This document shows, in pieces, positions 8,981-22,411 of a stretch of DNA of 64,000 nt. The notes beneath the pieces were generated by a model. That model saw only the letters and a list, made by a program, of their open reading frames with translations. It was not told where the DNA came from and ran no database searches. The number at the start of each line of letters is the position of its first letter. Position 1 is the first letter of the stretch. The position numbers and the translations under genes are program-made. This DNA is from Prunella strophiata (taxonomy: Eukaryota; Chordata; Aves; Passeriformes; Prunellidae), in the NCBI GenBank assembly GCA_036583965.1, contig JAZBQD010000034.1, positions 62,001 to 126,000 on the forward strand. Direction: 5' to 3'.

Positions 8981-11900
8981 GTTTGACTTAAATGTGATTT
9001 TAGAAAACCTAAGTTATATTCTTTGGATAAGCTAGTAGTTCCAGGAAAAAAATTTTGTGGGTGTGACATAGCTGAATGTGGGAATACGACTGGGGACCCT
9101 GTGGACGTGTAACAGAATATAATTAGAGGAAACTGAAGAGTTATATTAGCATCTTAACACAAGTTGCAGCAGTACAGAAATTATAGGGTAAATCACATTT
9201 GCTGCTTCCTGTATGGAATGCAGTTGGCATGACTTGAAACCTATTCCAGGATGATTCCCCACCCACACACACCTCCTGAGGGGGATGGAATGTAGGGTGG
9301 AGCAGAGCAGAGACACCCTGGCCAGGCTGTGTGGGAATCCTTGCAGGGAAGTGAACTTGATGGTACTTTGCAGCTGATAAACCTAATACCAGGGAAGACA
9401 AGGGAATATATCCTACTGCTGAGCCAACAACTGTGGTGAAATCCCTCTCCTTAGATGAATTTGCTTCATTAAAGCCTAATAATAATATTAATGCACCCCT
9501 CCATCCCAAAGTTCCCTGCCCCCAAGGTACAACCACCCCTCACTGGGCATGTGCTCTGTGTTCTTTTTGACTGTATCTGTAAGAGCAAGAGAATTTTACA
9601 CCCATCAGTAAAAACAATGTGTCTGTCTTACTGTAGTCAATTGAAGCTCCACCTAAACACAAAGAAATAATATAAAAATCATACAAGAATAGGGGAAAAG
9701 TTAAGGAATACTCTGTCATAACTGTTTGGATCCGTCAAGGGGCTGAAGCTATATTCTCCCCCATAGAGACACTTGTTAGGTAAGAATCATACTTTATGCT
9801 TGCTGGACATTTTATTTGGTAGTAGAGCTTGTCTGTATAGTCCTTCAAGCATATTTTTGCAGTCAGACACTATCACTGACAATCTTCAAACCTTAACCTG
9901 TCACAATTTTATATTAATAATGAGTGTTATTCCATAAAATGTCAGTGTGAATCCTTCCTGGGTGCTGGCAGTCACCGGCAGCGGGGAACACAGTCCAATA
10001 AAGATGAGACTCTGGCTGTGCTTTTGGAAGTAAGAATGGCTTTATTTTGTCAGCTACCATTATTTTTATTTTCTTATTTTAACTAATCTGCAGGGAGATT
10101 AATCTATGGAGAGGACTAGAACTAGTAAATAAAATACACAAAAAAATCACTCTTACTACATTCTGTTTGGCTTAACTCTGCTGTTACATGCATTTGATGT
10201 CCATATATCTACTCTGGGCTTGGAAAAAATCACAACTGCAGTGAGTCAAGATTATAGTGAAGAAGGCACTTCCCCTATCCCACTTCTCACTGCACTTCTC
10301 ACTGTTTGATCTGCACAAAGCTAAAACAACTTTTCAAAAGGTTGTTTTATCAACAGCTGACTTTACAAGAAGCTGTACTTCCTCCTTGGACTAAGACTGG
10401 ATAGGAAAAAAATTGTATTTTTAGAGGCTGAAAGAGTTTATGCTTCATGCTTAGCGAGTCAGTGAAGCTCCTGGTCAGTAACCCCTGGGTTATTATCAGC
10501 ATACTGTGACCTCTTTGCGTGCTAAACAATATAATTCTCTTTTCACAGATCTCAGTAAGGCTTTGGCAGGTGAGTGCAACACTGTGCTCTTTTAGGACAA
10601 TGCTGGACTGGCTGTCTAAGACCAGGAAGGTTTTTCTGGCCTCAGCCATTGGACAGATGGCAGCAGGAATTACCCAGTACAGTCATGCAATTAGTTGTGT
10701 GAAACAGTGATGGCACAGGCCTTGCCTTTCATGTTTCAGAGCGGTGTGTGACTTGACAATTGTAGGTAGGCCATTGCCAATTCTTAGGCTGGTCTGGCTG
10801 AGTCAGGGAAGGTTCACCCTGAGGATGAATAAATCACTGAGTGCTGGGTAATCTCTTCTGTGGATGAGCCTGACTCCTCACTGGGGGCTGTCACAGGGAT
10901 GTCAGGGTCAGGTTGAGTAATGCTGTGGGGTTTTTTAACATTAATCAGTGTTAAACAGTATTTTAACATCGGTAGTCTCTTGGGGTATGTGGGCTCTTTT
11001 CAAAAGCTTTAACATCCTGAGGAATGCAAAAACTCATTCTTCAGTGACTGTTACATAGACACGGGAGTGTGGAAAGGATGCATACCAGTAGAAATATTCA
11101 TCTGCTGTGGCCTAATAAGGCAGCAGCTAATTGCTCTGGTTTGGCTACACAGTGACCGACCTGGACTACCCTTGCTCAGAGGATGGGCAATGCAAAGTGA
11201 GCTCTGCGTGTGGCTTAATTGATACATCCGTGCCTTTCTAAAGCAACATCTCCTTTGTCAATGTTCAAGGCATAGAAACTGATCTTATGTCCTAGAGGAT
11301 TACAGTTACCCTCATATATCTGCAGAACTCTGCTCTTTCAGTTGTATGTAGTTCAGAGCACATAGACCCAAATGATAATTTGCAGCAGCAGTATGGAAGA
11401 GCTGCTTCTTCATCTGCTGTGGGAGTACAGCACAGCAGTAAAAAGGCTTGTACCTTTCTGCTGCATGTAGGGATCATGGGAGGTATCTGTGCCTAGAGCA
11501 GACCCATGCCATTTGTCCTGGCATGAAAATTCAAATTTTGTGTGTGTCCCTACATACTGGGGACCTCCTCCTGACCTCATCAATCCAAGTGTTCAGTGAG
11601 GAATATATAGTGATGTAAGCAAGAAATACATTTTCCTTACCATGCTCCAGGCTCTTAAACAGGTCATTTAGACTTCTGCTTGTAGTTGCAGTAGCTTTTG
11701 GCATGGTGCTGTACTTAATGCCTTTTTAAATGTTTTATTAGAAGGCAGCATTAGTGCACAGTGAGGCATCTAGATTGTTGCAGGGAATAGAGGCATAAAA
11801 ATAAGAAAGTGCTATCATTATGACTGCAGCAGCAACAGTTGCTGCCAGTCATTATTAGCTAGCAAACTTAATTTTGGAAACAAATTGTCCCCTACTCTGG

Positions 11901-13239
11901 GCTAGGGCAGTAGGCTGTGTTTTCATAATGTATGCACTATATACAGTTTAGTAAAACCTGATGGTAAACAATTTGTTTTGTGGCCATGTGGCATGTTACT
12001 GCATAATTTTAAGGAAGAAGCTAAAGTCTTGTCAGCTTTATTTGAACTTGTTCATTTAAGACTGAATGTGTCTTCCCTTTCACATAGGCTGTGATCTTCA
12101 TCACTGCCTACAGAGGAGAAGGTATGTGTTTGTCCTCTCCTGGAAGGACTGGGACTCCCTTTTTGTCCTGTCCTCCTGTGAAGCAGAAATGCCTTAGACT
12201 TGCCAATGTCAGCAAAGAAGCTCTCTTCTTGCCTCATGGTGGTGGTGGCAGGATGCTGTTGGTTTCTGAGTGCCAGCACACATTGCCAGCTCATGTCCAG
12301 GTTGTCAATCACTGGCCCCCTCAAGTCCTCCTCATCAGGGCTGGTCTGAATTTCTGTCTATTCATGCCCCAGCCTGGATTGATCAGGGATTGTCCTGAAC
12401 AACTGAAAATAAATGAAGAGGAAATCTAATTTTAAAAAAAGCAGTAAATCTTTCTACCCTACTCTGAGAGGTCTTTTTGAATCTCTCTTTTTATGTAGTA
12501 ATTTGCTGGTGGAAATCTGAGACTTCACTATCTCTGTCCTCACTTTACTTTAGTGTCCTCATGGGGGCAGCATCTGTTGAAGTTCTAACCCAAGTATTTT
12601 TATTTGAAAATCTATTAAGAAGATGCTCTCAATCACAGATAGTTTGCCAGTTAATCACCGTGGTCCCTTTTCATTCCTGATGAGTTCATACCATGAATAA
12701 ATAGATGAAAGAATGAGTGTTGGTGATAGGATTTCCTAGCTAAAAGGTGCTTCCTTAAGTTCCTGCTGCTATGCAGAGCTGTGTGAGGCAGGCACCCAGG
12801 ACAACCACAAACTTGAAGCTAGAAAGCAAAGAGTAAATTTATTTTCATTACCTTTGGGTATCCTAACTGGGGTATCCCCGAAGCAACTCCTGGGCAGAGG
12901 CACACAGGTGCAGATGCAGCCACCTTTAAACACAAAGCCTGTAGTGATATAAACCAGAGTTGACTTCATTGAATCAAGACCACTGATCCTATTAGAGGCT
13001 TGGAAGGCAGAATTATTAAAACACTGAATGTTTGCAACAGCATGGATTTTTTTTTTTTTTTTAAATTTTTTTTTTTTTTTACTTTTTTCTCCACTCTGGA
13101 AGGATGCAAACTGAAGACCTTTTGCAGTCCTCAATCAAATTACAGACTTCTGTTGCTGGTTTTGCTTGCTATTTTAATTAACCTGCTGTCCTCAAAGAGC
13201 TGACAGATGTCATTCCAAAATGTCTCTTAATAATTTTTC
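8981..13239. other. Non-coding stretch with possible short exons and T-runs
   Basis: No coding region can be supported. An AATAAAG with LTR-like surroundings at about 9995-10020 may be a retroviral remnant, but I could not find its borders. Two short segments bounded by good-looking splice signals (10549-10569 and 12088-12121) are discussed as findings. T-runs lie at 13047-13062 and 13066-13080, just before the CR1 element. Confidence 0.45.
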
Positions 13240-14670
13240 ATCGGTTTTGGAAAGATCCCAGCTGACTGGAAGCTGGTGAACATTGTCTCAGTTTCCAAGA
13301 AGGGCAAGAAGGAGGACCCTGGAAATTATAGACCTGTCAGTCTCACTTCAGTGCTGGGTAAAGTTATGGAGAAGATTATTCTGGGAGATGTTGAAAAACA
13401 CCTGAAAGACAATGTGGTCACTGGTCATGGCCAGCACAGCTTCTTGAGGGAAAAGTCCTGCTTGTCAAACCTGATTTCCTTTTATGACTTGGTAGCCTAC
13501 CCACTCGATCAAGGGAAGCCAGTTGATGTAGTTTTTTTAGATTTCAGTAAAGCTTTCAATACTGTCTCTCACAGTTTCTTTCTGGACAAAATGTCCAGCA
13601 CTTAACTGAATAAACACATCATGGGATGTGTGAACAGTTGGGTCACAATTCGGGTGCAAAGGGTGACAGTGACTGGGGTGACATCAGACCTGTCACTAAT
13701 GGGGTTCTGCAGGGCTCCGTCTTCAGCCCTGTGCTCTTCAGCATCCTCATAAATGGCTTGGATGCAGGACTGGAAGGGATACTGAGCAAGTTCATAGATG
13801 ATACAAAACTGGGAGGAGCTGTTGACTCTCTCAAAGCCAGGGAGGCCCTGCAGAGAGACTTCAACAAATCAGAGAGCTGGGCCATCACCAACTGTATAAA
13901 AGTTCAATAAGGGCAAGTGCCGGATTCTGCACCTGGGATGGGGCAACCGTGGATCTACAGACTGACTGGTGATTGAGATGCTGGAAAGCAGTGCTGTGGA
14001 AAGGGTCCTGGGGGCCCTGGTCAATGGGAAGTTGAACATGAGTCAGCAGGGAGCCAGGAGGGACATCCATGTCTGGGGGGGCATCAGGCACAGCATCACC
14101 AGCCAGGCTAGAGAGGGGATTGTCCCACACTGCTTTGCACTGGGTCAGCCTCACCTCAAGTATTGCATGCAGGTTTGGTAACCACAATATAAAAAAGATA
14201 TTAAGCTATTACAGAGTGTCCAAAGGAGGGCAACAAGGATGGGGAAGGGCATTGAGGGGAAGCCCTATCATAAGCAGCTGAGGGCATTTGGTCTGTTCAT
14301 CTGGAGAAGAGGAGACTAAGGAAAGACTCATTACAGTTACAACTTCCTTGTGAGGGGAAGTGGAGGGGTAGGCACTGATCCTCTGTGGTGACCAGTGACA
14401 GGATCTGAGGGAACAGCCTGAAGTTGTGTCAGGGGAGGTTTAGGTTGAATACAACCTAAACCCAATACAACCATTCACCCATTATGTAGCTGGGCAATGG
14501 AACAGGCTCTCCAGGGCAGTGGTCACAGCACCAAACCTGATAGAATTCAAGAAGCGTTTTGACAATACTCTCAGGCATAGGATGTGACTCTTGGGGATGG
14601 TTCTGTGCATGGACAGGAGTTGAACTCAATGATCTTTGTGGCTGTCTTCCAACTCAGCATATTCTGTGCG
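13240..14670 (+). mobile_element. 5'-truncated CR1 LINE
   Basis: Chicken-repeat-1 retrotransposon remnant. It begins within the reverse transcriptase region (near a WKIPADWK-like stretch) and runs through the 3' part of ORF2 to a CR1-type tail near 14640-14670. CR1 copies are usually 5'-truncated, as here. The reading frame is broken in several places. The last part still shows the conserved ORF2 C-terminal pattern (LQSVQRRA near 14205-14235) and a TTTTGAC-type stretch near 14555. The end position is approximate. Confidence 0.87.
13252..14372 (+). pseudogene. CR1 ORF2 reverse transcriptase remnant
   Basis: Three successive open pieces (about 13276-13605, 13626-13910 and 13969-14181) cover the CR1 reverse transcriptase. 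The first has KKGKKEDPGNYRPVSLTS and VFLDFSKAFNTVSH, the palm motif with the first catalytic aspartate. The second has GVLQGSVFSPVLF and FIDDTKLGG, a slightly altered form of the usual F-A-D-D box in which both catalytic aspartates remain. The third holds the C-terminal SSAVERVLGALVNGKLNMSQQ region. Stops and frame changes separate them, and the endonuclease half is missing, so the enzyme is dead. Confidence 0.85.
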
Positions 14671-17162
14671 TGGAACTATTGAGTATGCAAGCAAAAGGTA
14701 AGGTCTGCACTGGTGACAATGTCCCAGCATTGACCATCTCTGTTAGCCTCAAGGTTGTGATCTCCAGAGAAAGGGAATCTGCCCAGGATAAGGCCATGGG
14801 GAAGTTTGTATTGAGGTAGGAAGCACAGGTGGCATTGTTGCTCATTTAGGGGCTCTCTAACAGAGACATGGCCTAGTTCAGAAAGGAGATGTTTATTCTG
14901 TGCAGAGGGTGCAAGGTAAAAGCTTTTCACAAATCAAGCACACCAATTCTGAAAACTTTACACTAACATATAGATTTTAGCAAACAAATCACAGTTCATT
15001 GGCCACAAGTTACCTAATTCTCTTATTAATTAGTACTCTACTTCTTTTGGTTAATGATTATCTTGCTTCTTATCTGATTGGTCCACATGTTCAATCTTTC
15101 CCTTTTCTTGAGTCAGTGAGTTTCTTGAGACAGTGGTCTCAGTCTTCAACTGCTGGACTCAAGAGGCTGTGAACTGGTACCAATCTCTTGCATTACAAAG
15201 GGCCCAGGGGCACCTGTAGCAAGAGACAGCCAGGTGACAAAAGACACAGCAGAAGAGGATGTCACAACAGGAAGACCCCAGACTATGCAATAAAAGTTCA
15301 GGTGGTCTTTTGTTCAGGGTCAAGCTATAAGGTCTGTTTCACTGATAAGGCAAGACCCTATTTCACAACCCCATTCTCATTCTCTGTAACTCTGTGTCAA
15401 TTGTTTACTATTTCTGACTCTTGAGATGTCCAGAATCAGCATAGCTGCCTTTTTGTTGCCACTAGCAGGCTCTGCCAGTAGCTGATTGAATCCTGTCAGC
15501 TCGTGTCATGCAGAATGCCATTAGAGCAGGGGCTGCTGTGGCTCCACACTCCTGCACCTGAGCGCTGATGTTCCTACTGCAAACCAAGAGCACCTTCTAG
15601 TGGACCTGGGCTATACTGTCCAGGCTGTGACTGCCCTGGAGCACTGGCACCTGCCAATAGTCCAGGGTGGTTTTTTTGGTGCCTTTTTGGGTGTTTTTTA
15701 CTGTGTTTCAACCAGTACATCACTTTAAACAAAAAAAAAAAATTAGTTCCTTCTGTTAATTGTTCCTTTTTTTGGTCTAAATTGGTAGAGTTGCACATAT
15801 TCTTGTTGGTGTTGTTGTTTACTCAGAAAATAAGAGACAGGGCCATGAGAGAGGATATTTCCTCCAAATTAAGGCCATTACTCTTTTTTTTTTTTTTTTT
15901 TTTTTTTTTTCCCACTGTTGAGCACAAACAGAGCTTCTGTATTTCCATTTGGTCTTGCACATGTAGCTTTTTATGTTTTATTTTTGTATGTTGATAAAAT
16001 AATAGGCATGAGAGTGCTGTGCTATACCCATCCTCAACCTAACCCTAATGGATTATTTGGGGCCTCCTAATCTGTTCCAAAGCAGAAGGCCTTTGTATAA
16101 ACAAGAGGTCTCCTGTGTGATACTACTGTTTGGATAAGTGACTTAAACTAATGAAGTCTGGTCTTGAGATCTGCTAATCCAAAGAGTTAAATAAATTTTG
16201 TAAGCTCCCAAATAAAAATAAAAAAAAGATGCATCATGATGCAGGAAAATCAGCAAGAAATATGAATTTGCAGCATTGAAAATAATGGAGTTTAGTCCAG
16301 TTAGTTTAGTCCTTAGTAATATGCAAAATTATGGCAAGTGTTGTAAGTGGAACACACAGAATAATAAAATGTGAGTAGAAAAGAGTAAAAAACAATACTC
16401 TTCTGTTTTAGGTGAAATCTGGATGTGCTAAGAACTTGTCTGTAAGATGGGAATTTTACCCTGTCTTCTCTCTGAATCTGTAGTTTGGCTTTTGGAAGTT
16501 TTCTGTTACCTCTGGGCAAAGTCACATTCTTATTCATACATTATCTTTTTTTCCAATGTGAATACAATTGCCTGTGTCATGCTGTGCTAAGATACATACT
16601 TTTTATATTGCTGGACTAGAAATGTTATGTTCAGTGGCTCTGAATGAGGTTAAGCTTCCATGAAAGGTGCTGACTGTCAAACTGCCAGTTTTTGTTTCTG
16701 TGAGAAGCCAAATAAAGTATTTTAAATCAAGCTGTCTGCAGTATACAGTCATTTACATAAATGTTTCATGTTATCTGTGGGATGCTTTTAAAATACAGCA
16801 GATGACTTTGTAACCACTGCACAGAAAATAAATAATTGATGATATTTATGGCCATCAAAGTGTAATTTCTGCTTGCATTTTCATGATGGAACATTTCACA
16901 CAAATAATTTATTTCCCATATTTGTGCATAGAAAAGATCTCTGTAGCACTGTGGAGTGAAAAATTCTATTGTTAAGAATTTGTTTGTGTGAACTTCATTC
17001 CCAGAAATGGATGCTTGTGAGTGCTTAATGAATCACTGCAAATGATTATGGAGGCTATATGTGGATGATGAGTGTTTATTTGTCCAGGTACTCTTCGCTT
17101 CTGTTCTGTATTTGTTGTTTGGTTGTAGCATACCTTAATTGTTGTAATGTGTTTCTAGATTT
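14671..17162. other. Non-coding stretch, possible LTR-like remnant and T27 run
   Basis: About 14838-15200 has the feel of a minus-strand LTR (an AATAAACATCTCC-type poly(A) context on that strand near 14890), but neither ends nor target duplications could be settled. A run of 27 T occupies 15884-15910. The rest shows nothing recognisable. Confidence 0.35.
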
Positions 17163-17650
17163 TGTAATAGTTTTGTTTTTGTATCCCCTTATTTTCCCCA
17201 AATGGTTTATCCCAGATTGTATCCCCCCCTCTAAACCATTCCCAACTCCCTGCCCTGGCTCTCTGTCAATCACTCAGCATCCCATCCCAAGTTCTGGAAA
17301 GTTCGGTCCAAGTCATCGTGTGATCAGTCAGAGGCCAAGGTTCAACCCCTCAGGTGTTATCCTATATGCTATCCCAAATGTCCATATTTTAGTGTACATC
17401 CCTTGGGATTCTTTATTGGTCAGTGAACGTTATCTACTTTTGGTGTCCGCCTCCCTTTAAATGTAACCTTGGCACCTCTCCCGGGGCTCTGAGCATGAGG
17501 CCCCTGAGGTGCAGGAGCTCCTGTGAGCTCCTGAATAAAACCTTGGATTAACCCTTGCTGAGAGTTGGCCCCTTTCCTTCACCGTTGTTGCCTGAGTCTC
17601 TTCTGCTGCTGGGCAAACAGCCTGGCTGCCATCCGTGCCCCTGGGAAGCA
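17163..17650 (+). mobile_element. Solo LTR, plus orientation
   Basis: About 488 bp beginning TGTAATAG and ending GGGAAGCA. AATAAA at 17534-17539 is followed by a GC-richer R/U5-like stretch, giving plus orientation. Flanks are GATTT (17158-17162) and AATTT (17651-17655), a 4-of-5 match compatible with an aged 5-bp target duplication. No internal retroviral sequence is adjacent. The short frames inside are not treated as genes. Confidence 0.65.
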
Positions 17651-18842
17651 AATTTAATAGCAGTCAAGGATTTTAAAAATGTTTTTATGTTCAGACCATT
17701 TGGCCATGTTGCAGCACCTATGTTAGTGTTATCTTAGTGAACTAGTAAAGTGCCCTAATAGGAAAGGAATGATCAGACATGAACAGAAATGCATTTCACC
17801 ATAACTGATGATATGAGTTTGGATGCTGCATAGGTCCTACTTGTATGTGATCAAAATTTAATTTGATCAGGAAACAGCCTAACAACTGTACCAGGCTGTC
17901 TGTTGTACCATCAGTAGCTAGTGATGCCATAACACTGATGCCACACAATAGTTGCACAGCTGGGTGGGGTCAGTCTTAATGTCTTCTTATCTTCTTGCTG
18001 CCAGAGCCATGCTGCTGACTCCAGGATCCTTTCTGTTCCTTATGTATTTTGGCTCTCAGACTATCAATGGACTGTAGTGCTTCAAAATATGTGAACACAA
18101 AGTAGTGTGCAGAATTAGCAGATTTGCTGATGTGCTAGTGTTCTTGCTCTATTTTCCTCTAAAAAGACATAAAGAGAATGCTTTTTTGATTATTGATGAA
18201 GCCATCAAAATAATTTCTTCATCTGAAGAGAAATCCAGTGTTAAGTTTGTATAACCCTTTTTTTTTTGTTTGTTTGAAGAGCCTCATTCAAAAGCTTGCA
18301 ATCCTTAACCATATATGTTTGCTGATCAATGGACTGCAGAGGACTGTGATGCTGTATCTATGCCAGCATGACAAAATCCAAAATGATTTCTTGCATTTTG
18401 ACTTTTGACATCGTTATTCTCAGGAAACTCGGTACCAAGCTCACTGTTCCTGTGCAGCATAAAAAGAGGGACAGCTTAGCATTTAGGTTCCAGCTTGTCT
18501 CTAGTAAGTAAGCAATTCTGTGCCTTAAAATGAGAAGGTATCAAGGAAGTAATGGAAAAGAGAGGCTGTGTGGGGTGACAGGCAAACCTTTTGCAGAGAA
18601 TTGTTTCTGGTGGGTTACACAAGAAATAGCTTCTCTCTTTTCATTGCCCTCATTCCGCAAGCTCTGAGATACATGCAAGAGGTGTCACACTCAGCCTCTT
18701 TCTGTAATGAAACAGCAGAAAGTAACAGCTCAGTTAGACATGAACTATGAAGCTGCTGAGAGCTTTGGGAGGAAACATGTTTATCTGATACTTTTGGAAC
18801 TCTAATCCCGCAGTAACTGTTTTTCCATGTCCTGTTGAGGGA
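17651..18842. other. Non-coding stretch, nothing recognised
   Basis: Only short frames without domains. I see no RNA gene and no repeat boundary. Confidence 0.5.
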
Positions 18843-18847
18843 CAGAG

Positions 18848-19471
18848 TGTGAAAAATGCCAATCACTTGTTTTTGAAATTTTAAAAGTTTAATAGTAATA
18901 AGATGGTTATAAAAATAGTAATATAATTAGAGTAAATAAAATTTGAACAGTTTAGATAGGACAATACGAGACAATAAAAAACAAAGAGTTACGAACTGGT
19001 TCAGGTGCCCTCCTGGGCTAATCAAGCCCCGAAAGCACACTCGTTAACAGAGGATTAACCCTTAAAGGCAATAACCTGTTTCATATTCATATATCTCATG
19101 CATGATGCATAAATTCCATTCAAAACAAAGATTTCATCTGGTTTTTGTCATCTTCTTTTCTCTTAATCCTGATGGAGTCTCTAGGGCTGAGCGAGGCAGG
19201 AAGAAGTTGGTCTCTTCTGATAAGAGTAATAAATTTTTTTTCTCTGAAAGATTTAGGTGTCCTGTGGCTGCTATCTTTGTGTGAATACCTCATTCCTCTT
19301 GTAAAAAAATATCTTACATACATAGTCTCTATTTTAATTACAAAAACTACAATTTAACTATAACACTACATTTACCATACTATTAAAATATCAATACAGC
19401 ACTACAAATCAATACAACATAATACATATAGTATTTGCAAAAAGCCAATCATGCAATATGCATTTTTCACA
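18848..19471 (-). mobile_element. Solo LTR, family A copy 1
   Basis: 624 bp with perfect 11-bp terminal inverted repeats (TGTGAAAAATG / CATTTTTCACA) and a perfect 5-bp target duplication CAGAG at 18843-18847 and 19472-19476. An ATTAAA poly(A) signal on the minus strand near 18889 gives minus orientation. It is closely similar along its length to the LTR at 49753-50409 and shares end motifs with those at 38087 and 40891. No internal retroviral genes remain, which is the usual result of LTR-LTR recombination. Confidence 0.9.
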
Positions 19472-19476
19472 CAGAG

Positions 19477-22069
19477 GGAGCTCAGTCAACAAGAGGCATT
19501 TCCAAAAATCCCATTTGTGTACATCTTCCCCTGCTGTGAGAAATTCAACTTCAGCAATGTTTTTTTGTATTGGTCCACTCATCCTAAAACTGCAGGTGTG
19601 TCCATCCTCAGCTCTTATTCCCCAACCATTCAGAGGTTGTACTTTCAAGTATGCACAGTTCTGGTATCACCTGAGAGAAACAAATGTTGGGGACTGAAGT
19701 CAGGAAGAAGGCTTAAAGCTGTGCAAGCTGGCAGGGTCTGTCATGGGAACCCTCCTCTCTTTTTGTAATGTAGTGAAAGTGGAGGTTGTGACAAATGCTG
19801 TGAAAACCCTTTGAGACATAGTCTGCCAAAGCCCTAACCCTTACCAGGCTGTCCTAGCAAGTGCTGGGCTTTCACCCACCAGTTTAAATAATCAGCAGCT
19901 TCTGTAAATTTTTGTATTTATGGAAAGCTTCTGGTACAAGATAACAGGGTGAGAGGGGGTGATGGTGGAAATAACTGCTTGTGATTCTGCAGGAATATAT
20001 TTTCCAGTCAGCAAGCAGTATTTCAACCCTCACTCTACCCTGCCCTATGCATATAGTTTGTTGTTTTTTTTGTTTTTTTTTTTTTTTGTTACAGCAGTAT
20101 TTGCAGAATTTCCTGCTCAGTAAATAACAAGGTTATACCAGGCTTTCTTATCCAAAAAGAGCTCTGCAAGACCAAGCCCAGTAGACTTTTGGAGAGGAGT
20201 ATTGTCTTGAAGACAGGGTCATCTTTTGGGTTTAAATTCTGTTGATGTTCAGACTTGATAGGGTGAGAGCACGACAGAATTGTAGCCATGGCACAGCTGA
20301 AATAGTTAATGGTCTCTCATCTCAGCTCTGTGATGCTTGAGGTGTTACTTCAGAAAAGCCCATCCTCAGGTCTGTACCATTTATGCAGTAGGTTTATTTC
20401 TGAAGGGGGCTCTGGCTTGTACTCTTATTTCATAAATGTAGAAGCTGAGGTACAAAGCAAAGAAAATGAACCTCTAGCCAGAAAGTATATCTTCAGAAAA
20501 TCTGGGTGTGAACCTCTTATGAAAAGTCCCAGATCTTGCAGCCAGGCTTAAGAGTATTTGTTACCCTTTGTTTGGCTTTTGCTGGGTTTTGGTGGACAAG
20601 AGAACAGCATGTGCATTTTGGTGTATTTGTTAGAATGAATGTTATGTATCATAGTAATTGTTTCATTACATTCAAGAACTGAGCTTTCAATAGAACAGCA
20701 CTCAGAAAACTGTCTGCTTTCACTCATCTAATTTGCCTGAAGCAATAGATCAAGCGAGCATGGGTGATTCTTTATCTACACAGGGTTTGTTTATTATCTT
20801 TTCCCATTAATTGCTTTTCTTTCCCTTCTGTCTTCAATAATGAAATTAGAATGAAAAATAATAGAATTAAAAAGCACTCCCACAGTCAGATACAGCAATC
20901 ATTTGAAGATGTTGTTAAGTTTATGCCTCACACATAAACAAAAGACCTGTATCAGTGCCTGTGGCGTGTCATGTCTTTGAATGCATTTTCAGGCTTGGCA
21001 ACAGGGAGCTCAGATTTGCCCTCTTGGAGCAGAGCTGGAAAAACATCATTCTATCAACCTTCTTTTACAGGCAATGAATGAAATGCTGAATACATGTAAG
21101 ACTTATAATTTACTCAGTGGTGTTGTCTTAAGGGTCTTTAGAAACAACTGAGCCGCGTACAGTCTGGCCTGGGAGTTTTGGGAGTTTAGTTTCTTGATAA
21201 AAGACTAGAGCAGCCTAGGAAGTGGGAGTTGCTGTAAGAGGCATGCTCCAGTATTGGTTATTATGAACAGAATTGCTCATTCCTTCCTGGTGCTAGAACT
21301 GCCTGTCTGAAGAGCTCATGCTTAAGTTTAAATTATATACTTCAGAGTCTTTCAGATAGGCTATTATTCATCTGGTTGCTAAAAAAAATTGCAGAAATCA
21401 CCTGCTGAAATTCAGTAGATCTCCCTCAGCTGTTTTTGATATTTGTAGCCATAGTTTTTGGGCATCTCAGTCTTTAGCAAGCTCATCTGTGTGTGAGTGT
21501 TGTGACAAAAAGAAATGCTGCTATTTCTGCATTACAGGTGAAAAATAAAAATCATCACATGGGGTTTGTGTTTCTGAGGAGGGCAGCTTTGGTCCTCCCA
21601 AGTTGTGGGGACTTTTTTCTGTCCCCTGGGAAATTCTCAGTTCCTTTGACCATAATTCTGCTGTCCAGGCCCCAAAGCAGCTGTTTTCTATCTTAGGTTA
21701 ACTCTATGGCATACTGACCTACTGTGTAAAGTCAGCTGTATTTTTTACAGAGTTAAATTCTAGAGATGCTGATACTTTTTCTCAGGATTCAAAAAGCCAT
21801 AATTCTCCTTCTTTTACGTCCACTTCTGAATGAAATAAACTGAATTAAACAAAGGGTGCTTCAATTTTGACTGAAGACCACCAGAATTAGGAACAAGTGG
21901 GTGTGATGCATAATAACTACAGCAATTCAAATGTCATTTACTAATTGTTCTTTATAGGTAAACTTGAGGCTGGGACTTACAGAAACCCTTGCCTATTTTT
22001 GCAGTAGCTTTGCAGCTGTGTAATTTTCTTCAGTTCTTTCTAACTGTGCAATCCCTAGAATGCTGTTTC
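19477..22069. other. Non-coding stretch with T-rich run
   Basis: No gene supported. A T-rich run lies at about 20062-20091, followed by an acceptor-like TTACAG, which may be coincidental. Confidence 0.45.
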
Positions 22070-22411
22070 TTGGCCATAACTGCTGGTTATAACTTGGCCA
22101 TAACTGCTGGTTATAACTTGGCCATAACTGCTGGTTATAACTTGGCCATAACTGCTGGTTATAACTTGGCCATAACTGCTGGTTATAACTTGGCCATAAC
22201 TGCTGGTTATAACTTGGCCATAACTGCTGGTTATAACTTGGCCATAACTGCTGGTTATAACTTGGCCATAACTGCTGGTTATAACTTGGCCATAACTGCT
22301 GGTTATAACTTGGCCATAACTGCTGGTTATAACTTGGCCATAACTGCTGGTTATAACTTGGCCATAACTGCTGGTTATAACTTGGCCATAACTGCTGGTT
22401 ATAACTTGGCC
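22070..22411 (+). repeat. 24-bp minisatellite, array 1 (14 copies)
   Basis: Fourteen essentially identical 24-bp units (TTGGCCATAACTGCTGGTTA plus TAAC), then a partial unit. The unit contains dyads: ATAAC-TGCTG-GTTAT is a 5-bp stem with a 5-base loop, and GTTATAAC and GGCC are palindromes. Because 24 is divisible by 3 and the unit has no stop in these frames, open frames run through on both strands. This is not evidence of a protein. The near-absence of variants points to recent expansion. Confidence 0.97.

Noticed and set aside
9947..10060. Possible LTR around an AATAAAG
   Set aside because: No terminal inverted repeat, partner copy or target duplication could be found, so it was left as a remark only.
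16020..16055. Telomere-like CCTAACCCTAA
   Set aside because: Only about two units are present, with no array. Chance is enough.
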